Shown piece by piece: positions 1 to 7,601 of a stretch of 10,303 nucleotides of DNA (position 1 is the first letter of the stretch; every line of letters starts with the position of its first letter). Source of the DNA: Polynucleobacter sp. UBA962 (GTDB taxonomy: Bacteria > Pseudomonadota > Gammaproteobacteria > Burkholderiales > Burkholderiaceae). A model generated the notes under the pieces. That model saw nothing but the letters and a program-made list of their open reading frames with translations. It made no database searches and was not told where the DNA came from. The stretch spans positions 4,680-14,982 of the forward strand of contig DBCI01000067.1 in assembly GCA_002292975.1 (NCBI GenBank), read 5' to 3'. The position numbers and the translations under genes are program-made.

Positions 1-52
1 CGTTCGGGTTCGTTTCAGAACGCTAATAGCAAGCACTAACCACTAGCTTTTT
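1..52. other. Left-edge segment upstream of ubiC, no supportable gene
   Basis: All three forward frames reach a stop here (frame 1 at 37-39, frame 2 at 44-46, frame 3 at 24-26). The segment could therefore hold the last 7 to 14 codons of an upstream plus-strand gene plus a short spacer, but none of these tails is recognisable. No clear promoter or Shine-Dalgarno sequence precedes the ubiC ATG, which would suit read-through from an upstream gene. Confidence 0.3.
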
Positions 53-646
53 ATGTTGCAGCGGAAGTCTCGCTCTCCATCGTGTTGGCAGGTCATTAAA
101 AATGGTGCGCCCAAGGGCGCACCATTGTCATTGCAGGAGTGGCTCAGTGATACCGGCTCGCTTACTCGCAAATTAGAATCCGCACTGCACTATTCCCCAA
201 GTCACCACTTAGAACTTCGGATTCTGGCAGACTGTCGACAAAACTTAGTGCCTTCCGAACGCGCATACTTTAGGCGCCCACTATCGCGCTCGCGTATTCG
301 AGAGATTACTTTATGCGATCAGGGCGAACCGATTGTTGTGGCCAGAAGCGTTTTACCCATTACCAGCTCCATTGGAACCAACCATGGAATTCTGAAGCTC
401 GGGCATAAGCCTCTTGGCGCGGTCTTATTTGCTAAGGATTTACGCGGGCGCTTTCGACCTACTCGAGAAATTATTCGTCTCGATCATCATCACCCAGAAT
501 GGAAAGCATGCCAACGACGTTTTAAGGCTTTACCTAAACGGGTATGGGCCCGCCGCACGCTCTACCAACTCAACGGTCATCCGCTGTTGGTGATGGAGAT
601 TTTCTTGCCTGCTCTACAAGCCAAGCTAAAGCTGCTTGGGCAATAG
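53..646 (+). CDS. ubiC: Chorismate lyase (chorismate pyruvate-lyase)
   Basis: UbiC splits chorismate into 4-hydroxybenzoate and pyruvate, the first committed step of ubiquinone synthesis, in the cytoplasm. The 197-residue product shows the family landmarks in order: WLSDTGSLT (30-38), ITLCDQGEP (85-93), ARSVLP (97-102, with the Arg matching the substrate-binding Arg of E. coli UbiC), LGHKPLGAVLF (116-126), WARR (165-168) and PLLVMEIFLPA (177-187). Glu182 aligns with the catalytic Glu155 of E. coli. It is longer than the 165-residue E. coli enzyme, with extra length at the N-terminus, around 128-150 and in a short tail after LPA. ATG 53 is the first start after an in-frame stop at 44-46 and has no recognisable ribosome-binding site. 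Its last 77 bases overlap convergent hemD. Identity is firm; the exact start is less so. Confidence 0.9.
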   Translation: MLQRKSRSPSCWQVIKNGAPKGAPLSLQEWLSDTGSLTRKLESALHYSPSHHLELRILADCRQNLVPSERAYFRRPLSRSRIREITLCDQGEPIVVARSVLPITSSIGTNHGILKLGHKPLGAVLFAKDLRGRFRPTREIIRLDHHHPEWKACQRRFKALPKRVWARRTLYQLNGHPLLVMEIFLPALQAKLKLLGQ

Positions 647-1406
647 ACTCATCGCCAGGATCACACACTAGAACTTGAGTAAACCCTATCTCCCGAGCGA
701 CCTTGGCAATATTAGGATGGGAGCAAAGAGCATGGCAGTTTATCGCCGATTGAAAAGAACTACCCAGATGGCGGACTGCCTCCGATGAGGTTAATACCCA
801 AAGACTTGTATTTGCATGCAGTCCCTGAACTAGCTCCCATTGACTACTGGAAGCATCCAATGGGATGCGTGTATAGATTGATAAAGCCTCGACATTTGCA
901 CCAACTGCTTGCAAGTGATCCATTAAAGACTCGCGCCCACCGTCGCCCTTCAGAATCAGAACAGGGTATTTCTGCCAATCCTGAATATGACTTTGCAGGC
1001 TGTGCCATAAACCTTCTGAATCCGATTGATGCTCCAGTGCTGGCATGATGATTGTCTGGGGATTAAGCCCATGTCGTAATAGTGCATCTCGACTACTGCT
1101 GCCAACCACCCCCACAAGCGCTTGTGGACTGATGAGTTCATTCCAGACCATTCCTGCATCGGTAATGGCGCGCATGGTGCACTCTATGGCATTGGGGCTT
1201 ACGAAAATAATCAGCCTGGCATTTGTGAGTGCTTTGCTTATAGCAGTTACAGTTTCAGAATCATTTTTTGGAACGATGGTGAGTAGTGGCAATCCAAGCA
1301 CATCCACTGAAATTGCTTGAGTCTGAGCACCGCCCCGGATTAACTCAATTAATCGTCTTGCCTGACCGCTCGGCCGAGTCACAATAATGGCTGGATCGCT
1401 AGCCAT
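570..1406 (-). CDS. hemD: Uroporphyrinogen-III synthase
   Basis: HemD closes hydroxymethylbilane with inversion of ring D to give uroporphyrinogen III, the precursor of heme and siroheme. The 278-residue protein has the two-lobed HemD pattern: VTRP (9-12), VSPNAI (69-74), a VG segment near 99, DSEGL (129-133), LILKGDGGRE (150-159), a Tyr at 178 in the usual YxR context and TSSEA (206-210). HemD is poorly conserved, so the position right after hemC adds much support. The frame also allows TTG at 1412 and GTG at 1409, but AGGA six bases before ATG 1406 favours that start and gives an 8-base gap from the hemC stop. It is slightly longer than typical HemD (about 250), with a polar tail that overlaps ubiC. 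No HemX-like membrane domain follows, although many Burkholderiales carry hemX next to or fused with hemD. Confidence 0.88.
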   Translation of the reverse strand: MASDPAIIVTRPSGQARRLIELIRGGAQTQAISVDVLGLPLLTIVPKNDSETVTAISKALTNARLIIFVSPNAIECTMRAITDAGMVWNELISPQALVGVVGSSSRDALLRHGLNPQTIIMPALEHQSDSEGLWHSLQSHIQDWQKYPVLILKGDGGRESLMDHLQAVGANVEALSIYTRIPLDASSSQWELVQGLHANTSLWVLTSSEAVRHLGSSFQSAINCHALCSHPNIAKVAREIGFTQVLVCDPGDESIAQAALAWLVEQARKSPSPTADDR

Positions 1407-1412
1407 CACCAA

Positions 1413-1416
1413 TCCT
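1413..1416 (-). promoter_or_regulatory. Shine-Dalgarno site that decides the hemD start
   Basis: On the minus strand AGGA overlaps the hemC stop codon (TAG at 1415-1417) and lies six bases before ATG 1404-1406. This spacing fits the ATG and is too short for the in-frame GTG (1409) or TTG (1412). It suggests that ribosomes finishing hemC reinitiate on hemD. Confidence 0.6.
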
Positions 1417-2344
1417 ATTGGGGCAGTAAAGCGGCCGCACCTTTGGCCAAAAGATCGTCAGCAATTGCAAGACCAAATGCCTCAGCCTCTTCGTATGAGA
1501 CGATCGTTCGCATCCCGTTTGCCAAACAGATCTGCTGGCCATCCGTACTTGCCACATAGGAGCGTATGCTCATTTCGTTAGGGGATAGCCACTGGGCATG
1601 GGCGGCTAAGGGTACCTCACAAGATCCCCCAAGTTTGCGAGAGACCGCGCGTTCAGCTGTCACCGCCAAAGCCGTTGGTAAATCATTTAAGGGGGCCAAC
1701 CAAGCCTTCACCTCGGGGTGAGCACTTAAAGTTTCGATACCCAAAGCACCCTGTCCTGCCGCTGGAGTATGAGGGTCATAAGGAAGTAATGCCTTAATCC
1801 GTGAGTTCATACCTAAACGTTTTAGGCCAGCAGCTGCCAAAATAATAGCCTGATACTCACCTCGATCCAGCTTTGCCATGCGCGTATCTAAATTACCGCG
1901 TAAGGGCTCGACTTTGAGCTGGGGGTAATTACTCCGAATAATTGCTTCGCGACGCAAACTGGATGTGCCAACTACCGATCCTGGTGGCAACTCGGCCAGG
2001 CTGACATAGTTATTCGATACCAAGGCATCCCGAGCATCCTCGCGCACCATGACGCACGATAAATCAAAACCAGCCGGCATCACCATGGGTACGTCTTTTA
2101 AGGAGTGGACCGCTAGGTGAGCTCTACCATCCTCAAGGGCGTTCTCAAGCTCTTTAACAAACAAGCCCTTGCCCCCCACTTTGGATAGGGCCCGATCGAG
2201 GATTTGATCCCCTTTCGTGGTCATTCCTAGGATTTGAATATCACAGTCTGGATATAGCTTGCGCAGGCAATCTTGGACATGTTCGGCTTGCCACATTGCA
2301 AGCCGGCTCTCTCGGGAGGCAATTATTAAACGCTTTGGGCTCAT
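1415..2344 (-). CDS. hemC: Hydroxymethylbilane synthase (porphobilinogen deaminase)
   Basis: HemC polymerises four porphobilinogen molecules into hydroxymethylbilane on a covalently bound dipyrromethane cofactor; HemD next door uses the product. The 309-residue length is normal. Active-site residues fall at the same numbers as in E. coli: Asp84 in HSLKDVP (80-86), Arg131 and Arg132 in GTSSLRR (126-132), Arg149 and Arg155 in LRGNLDTR (148-155), and Cys242 in LGGSC (238-242), which anchors the cofactor. KGLFVKELE (59-67) and [12 protein letters not shown] (193-204) are further family motifs. The start is ATG 2344, with no good ribosome-binding site upstream. The gene diverges from argH across a 54-base spacer and forms an operon with hemD. 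No residue looks abnormal, and the call is essentially certain. Confidence 0.98.
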   Translation of the reverse strand: MSPKRLIIASRESRLAMWQAEHVQDCLRKLYPDCDIQILGMTTKGDQILDRALSKVGGKGLFVKELENALEDGRAHLAVHSLKDVPMVMPAGFDLSCVMVREDARDALVSNNYVSLAELPPGSVVGTSSLRREAIIRSNYPQLKVEPLRGNLDTRMAKLDRGEYQAIILAAAGLKRLGMNSRIKALLPYDPHTPAAGQGALGIETLSAHPEVKAWLAPLNDLPTALAVTAERAVSRKLGGSCEVPLAAHAQWLSPNEMSIRSYVASTDGQQICLANGMRTIVSYEEAEAFGLAIADDLLAKGAAALLPQ

Positions 2345-2380
2345 AAGGACGACTTAAGAATTAAAATAAATCATTACTGC

Positions 2381-2396
2381 ACACAATATACTGTGT
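2381..2396. promoter_or_regulatory. 16-base dyad over a possible bidirectional -10 element (hemC/argH)
   Basis: ACACAATATACTGTGT matches its own reverse complement at 14 of 16 positions. On the plus strand it contains TATACT (2387-2392), whose expected start point, 7 bases downstream, is base 2399, the A of the argH ATG. On the minus strand it contains TATATT (2390 down to 2385), which would start hemC transcripts near 2378 and leave a leader of about 34 bases. -35 matches are weak in both directions. The arms ACACA/TGTGT could also be a repressor half-site pair; they do not resemble the E. coli ArgR box. Confidence 0.4.
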
Positions 2397-2398
2397 TT

Positions 2399-3823
2399 AT
2401 GAGCACACCTAAAAATTCTTTAGCCAATAAGTCCAAAGCATGGTCTGGCCGCTTTGCTGAACCGGTCAATGCCCTCGTGCAAGCCTATACCTCCTCTCTC
2501 CAGTTCGACCAACGTCTTGCGCTAGTTGATATTGCTGGCTCGCTAGCCCATGCCGAGATGCTGGCTGCCCAAAAAATCATTTCAAAGGCTGATTTTCTGG
2601 CGATTCAAAAAGGGATGGCGCAGATTGAGAAGGAAATTATTGCGGGTAAGTTTGAATGGCAGTTAGCCCTTGAGGATGTCCATCTCAATATTGAAGCGCG
2701 CCTAACCAAATTAATTGGCGATGCAGGAAAACGCTTGCATACTGGGCGCTCACGCAATGATCAAGTGGCAACTGATATTCGTTTATGGCTTAGAACAGAA
2801 ATTGATCAGATTTTGGCTGACCTCAAACGCTTACGAACTGCACTGATTGATCAAGCCGAGAATCATGCGGCCACCATCATGCCGGGCCACACACACTTAC
2901 AGGTGGCCCAGCCGGTTACTTTTGGTCATCATTTGATGGCCTACTACGAAATGTTTACCCGCGATGCACAGCGTCTGAGTGATTGTCGCAAGCGGGTTAA
3001 TCAACTGCCTTTGGGTGCGGCTGCCTTAGCCGGTACCAGCTACCCAATTGATCGGGAGCGGGTTGCTAAGACCTTGGGTTTTGAGGGAGTGTGTCAAAAC
3101 TCTCTCGATGCGGTCTCGGATCGTGATTTTGCAATTGAGTTTTGTGCAGCGGCCTCGATATGCATGATGCACGTCTCGCGCCTATCTGAAGAATTAATCC
3201 TGTGGTTGAGCCCACGCTTTAGCTTTATTGACTTACCCGATCGGTTCTGCACCGGTAGCTCGATCATGCCGCAGAAGAAGAATCCCGATGTGCCCGAACT
3301 CGCGCGTGGCAAAACTGGTCGAGTCAATGGTGATTTGATTGCCCTGTTGACCCTAATGAAGGGTCAGCCATTAGCCTACAACAAAGATAACCAAGAAGAT
3401 AAAGAACCATTATTTGATGCTGTAGACACTGTAGCGCAGACTATACAAATCTTTGCGGATATGGTGCCTCAGGTCGTGGTAAAGCCTGAAGCGATGCTTC
3501 AAGCTGCCCAAGAGGGTTTTGCAACCGCAACCGATCTTGCTGACTACTTAGTCAAAAAAGGAATGCCCTTTCGGGATGCCCACGAAGCGGTAGCGCACGC
3601 GGTCAAGCTCTGCCTCAAAAAGAACTGTGCCCTGAATGATCTAAGCCTAGCTGAATTAATCAAAGCATGTGGACTCAATCCAAAATCAAATCCAATAAAC
3701 AATGACATCTTTACCCTGCTAAGCCCCAAGGGATCGGTCGACTCACGCAATCATGTCGGCGGTACTGCTCCAAAGCAAGTCATTGCTGCGATTAAGCGTG
3801 CGCGCACTTCCCTAAAAAAATAA
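2399..3823 (+). CDS. argH: Argininosuccinate lyase
   Basis: ArgH cleaves argininosuccinate to arginine and fumarate, the last step of arginine synthesis, as a cytoplasmic homotetramer of the fumarase/aspartase superfamily. The 474-residue protein opens with WSGRFAEP (15-22) and shows the three conserved superfamily regions: TGRSRNDQV (115-123), MPGHTHLQ (161-168, with His166 matching the general acid/base His) and [13 protein letters not shown] (285-297, signature loop with the catalytic Ser). EDVHLNIE (92-99) is also typical. Length is near the E. coli value (457), with a short N-terminal extension. A GTG at 2393 would add two residues, but it lies directly after the -10-like TATACT, so ATG 2399 is preferred. 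No Shine-Dalgarno sequence is visible, and the transcript may be leaderless. The gene ends 4 bases from the convergent decarboxylase stop. Confidence 0.97.
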   Translation: MSTPKNSLANKSKAWSGRFAEPVNALVQAYTSSLQFDQRLALVDIAGSLAHAEMLAAQKIISKADFLAIQKGMAQIEKEIIAGKFEWQLALEDVHLNIEARLTKLIGDAGKRLHTGRSRNDQVATDIRLWLRTEIDQILADLKRLRTALIDQAENHAATIMPGHTHLQVAQPVTFGHHLMAYYEMFTRDAQRLSDCRKRVNQLPLGAAALAGTSYPIDRERVAKTLGFEGVCQNSLDAVSDRDFAIEFCAAASICMMHVSRLSEELILWLSPRFSFIDLPDRFCTGSSIMPQKKNPDVPELARGKTGRVNGDLIALLTLMKGQPLAYNKDNQEDKEPLFDAVDTVAQTIQIFADMVPQVVVKPEAMLQAAQEGFATATDLADYLVKKGMPFRDAHEAVAHAVKLCLKKNCALNDLSLAELIKACGLNPKSNPINNDIFTLLSPKGSVDSRNHVGGTAPKQVIAAIKRARTSLKK

Positions 3824-3827
3824 TTGG

Positions 3828-6080
3828 CTAGGTTCTAACGCAGTCGACGTAGTAGCCGTTGTTGCCTTCTGCATTCTTCACCAGACCATGAATATCAGTC
3901 TCAAAGCCGGGGAACTGCTGATTAAAGTCGCGGGCAAACCGTAAGTAATCAACGATTGATTTATTAAAACGCTCGCCTGGGATTAAGAGCGGGATACCAG
4001 GTGGATAGGGCGTAACTAACATTGCAGTAACACGGCCCTCTAGTTCATCAATGGGTACTCGATCAATATCTTTATGGGCCATCTTGCTCCATGCATCCGC
4101 TGGAATCATGGCGGGCTCCATATTGGAGAGATACATCTCCGTGGTCATCCGTGCCACATCACGACTCTTATAAAATGAATGAATCTGTGCAGAGATCTCT
4201 TGTAGGCCAACGCGCTCGTAGCGAGGATGTTTTGCCACAAACTCAGGCAAGACCTTCCAAAGTGGTTGGTTCTTATCAAAATGATCCTTGAACTGTTGCA
4301 ACTCGGTTACTAGGGTATTCCAACGACCTTTCGTAATACCAATGGTGAACATGATGAAAAAGGAATACAGCCCAGTCTTTTCGACAATCACACCGTGCTC
4401 CGCAAGATACTTGGTGACAATACTTGCTGGGATGCCGATGTCTGCAAAATTTCCTTCAACATCAAGGCCTGGGGTCACGACCGTTGCTTTGATCGGATCA
4501 AGCATATTAAAGTCCTTGGCCAAATTACCAAAGTCATGCCAATAGGCTTTGGGCTCTAAGACCCAATCATCCCGTGTGCCAATGCCCTCATCCGCCAAAT
4601 GATCTGGACCCCAAACCTTAAACCACCAATCTGCCCCAAACTCATCATCGACCTTGCGCATAGCTCTGCGAAAATCCAATGCTTCAGCAATCGATTCTTC
4701 CACTAAGGTGGTGCCGCCAGGAGACTCCATCATGGCAGCCGAGACATCGCATGAAGCAATAATGGCGTACTGTGGGCTAGTTGAGGTATGCATCAAATAA
4801 GCCTCATTGAAACAATCGCGATCAAGCTTACGCTCCTCAGCATCCTGCACTAAAACTTGAGAGGCTTGTGAAAGACCTGCTAACAATTTATGGGTTGATT
4901 GGGTCGAGAACATCAAACTTTTCTTGGTCCGTTTACGGTTTTGCCCAAAGGCATGCATGTCTTGGTAGAAGGGATGAAAGGCGGCGTGTGGGAGCCACGC
5001 TTCATCGAAGTGCAAGCTATCGACTTTGCCATCGAGCATCGACTTGATCATTTCAACGTTATACAAAATACCATCATAGGTACTCTGTGTAATCGTTAAG
5101 ACGCGTGGAATAACGTTTTTATCTTTGATGAAGGGATTAGCATCAATCTTCTTCTTAATATTGGCCCACTCAAACTCTTCTTTAGGAATGGGTCCAATAA
5201 TGCCCAAGTGATTGCGCGTGGGCATTAGGAACACAGGGATTGCACCCATCATCATGATTGAATGAATGACTGACTTATGGCAATTGCGGTCGACTAGAAC
5301 TACGTCACCTGGGGCAACCGTAGAGTGCCAAACAATTTTGTTAGAGGTAGAAGTGCCGTTGGTCACAAAGAACAGGTGGTCCGCACTAAAGATACGGGCC
5401 GCATTGCGTTCGCTCGCCACTACGGGACCTGTATGGTCAAGAAGCTGTCCAAGTTCTTCGACTGCATTACAAACGTCAGCCCGCAACATGTTCTCACCAA
5501 AGAACTGATGAAACATCCGACCGACAGGGCTCTTTAGAAAGGCGACGCCACCGGAGTGGCCAGGGCAATGCCAGGAATACGAACCTTCTGAGGCATAGTG
5601 AGTGAGCGCCCGAAAGAATGGCGGCGCCAAGGAATCTAAATAGACTTTGGCTTCACGAATAATATGACGCGCTACAAACTCGGGGGTGTCTTCGTTCATG
5701 TGAATGAAGCCATGTAACTCACGCAGAATGTCATTGGGAATATGGCGGGAGGTACGGGTCTCACCATATAAGAAGATTGGAATATCTTCATTACGCTTAC
5801 GCACTTCAACCACAAAGGAGCGAAGATTATTAATCGCGGGAAGATCGTTTTCATCCGCATCAATCGTTGCGTCAAACTCTTCATCATCGATCGAAAGAAT
5901 GAAGCAAGATGCGCGCGAGGCCTGTTGTGCAAAGGACGTGAGATCACCATAACTGGTTAGCCCAATCACCTCGATGCCCTCCCCCTCAATTGCAAGGGCT
6001 AGATCACGAATACCTGAACCTGAAATATTTTCAGAGCGGAAGTCTTCATCAATGATGATGATCGGAAACCGAAATTTCAT
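3828..6080 (-). CDS. Orn/Lys/Arg decarboxylase, wing-domain (AdiA/CadA/SpeC-like) family
   Basis: This PLP enzyme removes the carboxyl group from a basic amino acid, giving agmatine, cadaverine or putrescine. The 750 residues read as an N-terminal response-regulator-like wing domain (about 1-145), the PLP core from PPFFRAL (153-159) and WHCPGHSGG (170-178), and a C-terminal domain. In the core are VTNGTSTSNK (239-248, phosphate contacts), HFDEAW (357-362, with Asp359 pairing with the pyridine nitrogen) and STQSTHKLLAG (392-402), where Lys398 forms the Schiff base. Length is close to AdiA (about 755) and above CadA (715), while the active-site stretch reads like CadA. Substrate cannot be assigned by eye, so no symbol is given. 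It starts 5 bases after the dcd stop without a clear ribosome-binding site, suggesting translation coupled to dcd. No amino-acid antiporter gene lies beside it, unlike classical acid-resistance pairs. Confidence 0.93.
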   Translation of the reverse strand: MKFRFPIIIIDEDFRSENISGSGIRDLALAIEGEGIEVIGLTSYGDLTSFAQQASRASCFILSIDDEEFDATIDADENDLPAINNLRSFVVEVRKRNEDIPIFLYGETRTSRHIPNDILRELHGFIHMNEDTPEFVARHIIREAKVYLDSLAPPFFRALTHYASEGSYSWHCPGHSGGVAFLKSPVGRMFHQFFGENMLRADVCNAVEELGQLLDHTGPVVASERNAARIFSADHLFFVTNGTSTSNKIVWHSTVAPGDVVLVDRNCHKSVIHSIMMMGAIPVFLMPTRNHLGIIGPIPKEEFEWANIKKKIDANPFIKDKNVIPRVLTITQSTYDGILYNVEMIKSMLDGKVDSLHFDEAWLPHAAFHPFYQDMHAFGQNRKRTKKSLMFSTQSTHKLLAGLSQASQVLVQDAEERKLDRDCFNEAYLMHTSTSPQYAIIASCDVSAAMMESPGGTTLVEESIAEALDFRRAMRKVDDEFGADWWFKVWGPDHLADEGIGTRDDWVLEPKAYWHDFGNLAKDFNMLDPIKATVVTPGLDVEGNFADIGIPASIVTKYLAEHGVIVEKTGLYSFFIMFTIGITKGRWNTLVTELQQFKDHFDKNQPLWKVLPEFVAKHPRYERVGLQEISAQIHSFYKSRDVARMTTEMYLSNMEPAMIPADAWSKMAHKDIDRVPIDELEGRVTAMLVTPYPPGIPLLIPGERFNKSIVDYLRFARDFNQQFPGFETDIHGLVKNAEGNNGYYVDCVRT

Positions 6081-6085
6081 AATGG

Positions 6086-6652
6086 TCAGGTCTTTGGTAA
6101 GGTAACGCCGTGCTGACCTTGGTACTTGCCACCGCGGTCTTTATAAGAGGTGCCACACACTTCATCGCTCTCGAAAAAAAGAACTTGAGCACAGCCCTCG
6201 CCGGCATAAATTTTTGCAGGTAATGGTGTTGTGTTCGAGAACTCGAGAGTGACATAACCCTCCCACTCCGGCTCAAAGGGTGTAACGTTCACAATAATGC
6301 CGCAACGTGCATAGGTGCTTTTGCCCACACAGATGGTCAAAACACTGCGCGGGATCTTGAAATACTCCACGGTCCGCGCCAATGCAAAGGAGTTGGGCGG
6401 GATGATGCAAACATCACCCTTGAAATCTACAAAGGACTTCTCATCAAACTGCTTAGGATCAACAATGGTGCTATTAATATTAGTAAAGATTTTGAACTCA
6501 TCGGCACAGCGAATGTCATAACCATAGCTCGAGGTGCCATAACTCACAATTTTTTGACCAGCGTCATTCGTGCGGATCTGACCAGGCTCGAAGGGGCTAA
6601 TCATGCCCTGCTCTGCATTGCGCCGTATCCAGTGATCAGATTTAATAGTCAT
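6086..6652 (-). CDS. dcd: dCTP deaminase
   Basis: Dcd deaminates dCTP to dUTP, feeding dUMP and then dTTP synthesis; it is a homotrimer related to dUTPase. The 188-residue protein (E. coli 193) has SYGYDIR (42-48), [11 protein letters not shown] (84-94), [16 protein letters not shown] (110-125, with the Ser112 and Arg116 equivalents of the active-site loop), LEFSN (136-140, with Glu137 matching catalytic Glu138 of E. coli) and [11 protein letters not shown] (176-186) at the C-terminal lid that closes over the nucleotide. There is no sign of a fused dUTPase activity, but monofunctional and bifunctional forms cannot be separated by eye. No Shine-Dalgarno sequence precedes ATG 6652; TACAAT lies six bases upstream. 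It leads a probable two-gene unit with the decarboxylase and follows fdhD by 56 bases. Confidence 0.97.
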   Translation of the reverse strand: MTIKSDHWIRRNAEQGMISPFEPGQIRTNDAGQKIVSYGTSSYGYDIRCADEFKIFTNINSTIVDPKQFDEKSFVDFKGDVCIIPPNSFALARTVEYFKIPRSVLTICVGKSTYARCGIIVNVTPFEPEWEGYVTLEFSNTTPLPAKIYAGEGCAQVLFFESDEVCGTSYKDRGGKYQGQHGVTLPKT

Positions 6653-6658
6653 GGCGGG

Positions 6659-6664
6659 ATTGTA
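6659..6664 (-). promoter_or_regulatory. Possible -10 element of dcd, placed for a leaderless transcript
   Basis: TACAAT on the minus strand (5 of 6 matches to TATAAT) ends six bases before the dcd ATG, so the expected start point is the A of the ATG. The best -35 at 17-base spacing, TGTCCA, is poor. The 56-base gap after fdhD has no convincing terminator, so dcd may also be read through from fdhD. Confidence 0.3.
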
Positions 6665-6708
6665 AGACTTTCATGCCCGGCTGGACATAAAGCGGGGTTT
6701 TAGGGGCT

Positions 6709-7551
6709 TTAACTTGACTGAAAAACCACACGCTCGGGGGCATTGTAGATCTCAAAATGCTTACCTGAGCAGCGGGACAATAAGGTGAGGTGGGTCTTGC
6801 GAGCCAGCTCTAAGCCCATTTGCGTGACCCCAGAGCGGGTCAGGAGGAATGGAATACCCATTTGGGCACCCTTAATGACCATTTCGGAGGTCAAGCGACC
6901 AGTCGTAAAGAAAATAAGGTTCTCGCCTGGGCGATTTACCAACCACATTAAACCTGAGATCGAGTCCACCGCATTATGGCGACCAACATCCTCAATCAAG
7001 TGGATTAGGCGTGCTTTGTTATCTCCATCGCGCTCAAATACTGCACAGGCATGTACCGAGCCCGCCTTTTTATAAATCGTCTCGTGTGCCCGGATCTGCT
7101 CTAACAAATCCACAATCGCAGCTTGATGCAATTTAGGACCCTCTGGTAAGCGTATTTGCGCCATATCCTCCATGAGCCCACCAAACATCGTGCCCTGACC
7201 ACAGCCGGTGGTCACCACGCGTTTGCTGGTGATTGCATCAATATCGACCGTACTACGTCGTGTTTTAACAGCGGCAGAATCAGTCTCCCAATCCACCTGG
7301 ATACTTTCGATATCCGCCGGAGACTCTACTAAACGCTGGTTGCGCAAATAACCCAATACCAGGGCCTCTGGGGCTGATCCCAAGGTCATTAAGGTCACCA
7401 CCTCGCGTTTATCGAGATAAATGGTCAGAGAACGCTCGCCAGGGATAAACGTAGGCTTACGCCGCCCCAGCTCGTCGATAATCTCAACCTCATGCACCAC
7501 CGGTACGGAGGCATTACTCATTGTGATGGGGTGTTTCCCGCTTGCAGCCAT
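6709..7551 (-). CDS. fdhD: Formate dehydrogenase accessory sulfurtransferase FdhD
   Basis: FdhD passes sulfur from the IscS cysteine desulfurase to the molybdenum/tungsten bis-MGD cofactor of formate dehydrogenase, which is inactive without it. The 280-residue protein shows the family landmarks: PEALVLGYLR (61-70), VTTGCGQGTMFG (113-124, with Cys117 at the position of essential Cys121 of E. coli), GSVHACAVF (164-172), EDVGRHNAVD (187-196), TTGRLTSEMV (216-225) and IPFLLTRSGVT (233-243). The second Cys of the E. coli CxxC motif is Gly120 here; as I recall, that Cys is not strictly conserved, so function is not ruled out. GGAGA five bases upstream supports ATG 7551 over an internal ATG ten codons later. 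Its client enzyme is not in the window. It is divergent from metG and upstream of dcd on the same strand. Confidence 0.95.
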   Translation of the reverse strand: MAASGKHPITMSNASVPVVHEVEIIDELGRRKPTFIPGERSLTIYLDKREVVTLMTLGSAPEALVLGYLRNQRLVESPADIESIQVDWETDSAAVKTRRSTVDIDAITSKRVVTTGCGQGTMFGGLMEDMAQIRLPEGPKLHQAAIVDLLEQIRAHETIYKKAGSVHACAVFERDGDNKARLIHLIEDVGRHNAVDSISGLMWLVNRPGENLIFFTTGRLTSEMVIKGAQMGIPFLLTRSGVTQMGLELARKTHLTLLSRCSGKHFEIYNAPERVVFQSS

Positions 7552-7555
7552 TCTG

Positions 7556-7560
7556 TCTCC
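7556..7560 (-). promoter_or_regulatory. Shine-Dalgarno site of fdhD
   Basis: GGAGA on the minus strand, with the core GGAG five bases before ATG 7549-7551, is the best ribosome-binding site in the window and fixes the fdhD start. Most other genes here lack one. Confidence 0.65.
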
Positions 7561-7579
7561 ACGACGCCAAACTAAACAC

Positions 7580-7601
7580 TATTTTGAGCTTATTTTGACC
7601 A
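7580..7601. repeat. Tandem pair of 11-base units in the fdhD/metG spacer
   Basis: TATTTTGAGCT (7580-7590) is followed directly by TATTTTGACCA (7591-7601). The two share TATTTTGA and are offset by 11 bases, about one helical turn. They sit 29 bases upstream of the fdhD start, where promoter or operator elements of fdhD would be expected. The pair could be chance in AT-rich DNA. Confidence 0.35.

Noticed and set aside
785..1320. Plus-strand open frames inside hemD (785-1048 and 1045-1320)
   Set aside because: They lie antisense to a well-supported gene, resemble no known family, and have no start signals.
1407..1412. Upstream TTG (1412) and GTG (1409) starts for hemD
   Set aside because: They leave no room after the AGGA site at 1413-1416, while ATG 1406 has ideal six-base spacing.
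2381..2396. ArgR box upstream of argH
   Set aside because: The dyad arms are ACACA/TGTGT, not the TGAAT/ATTCA arms of the known ArgR site.
2393..2398. GTG start for argH at 2393
   Set aside because: It directly follows the TATACT hexamer and has no ribosome-binding site. The two extra residues add nothing to the family match.
6049..6276. 75-residue minus-strand frame across the dcd/decarboxylase junction
   Set aside because: It is an alternate frame of two strongly supported genes with an unconvincing protein sequence.
6653..6708. Terminator hairpin between fdhD and dcd
   Set aside because: The segment is GC-rich with short complementary CCCG/CGGG pieces, but it has no stable stem followed by a T-run.
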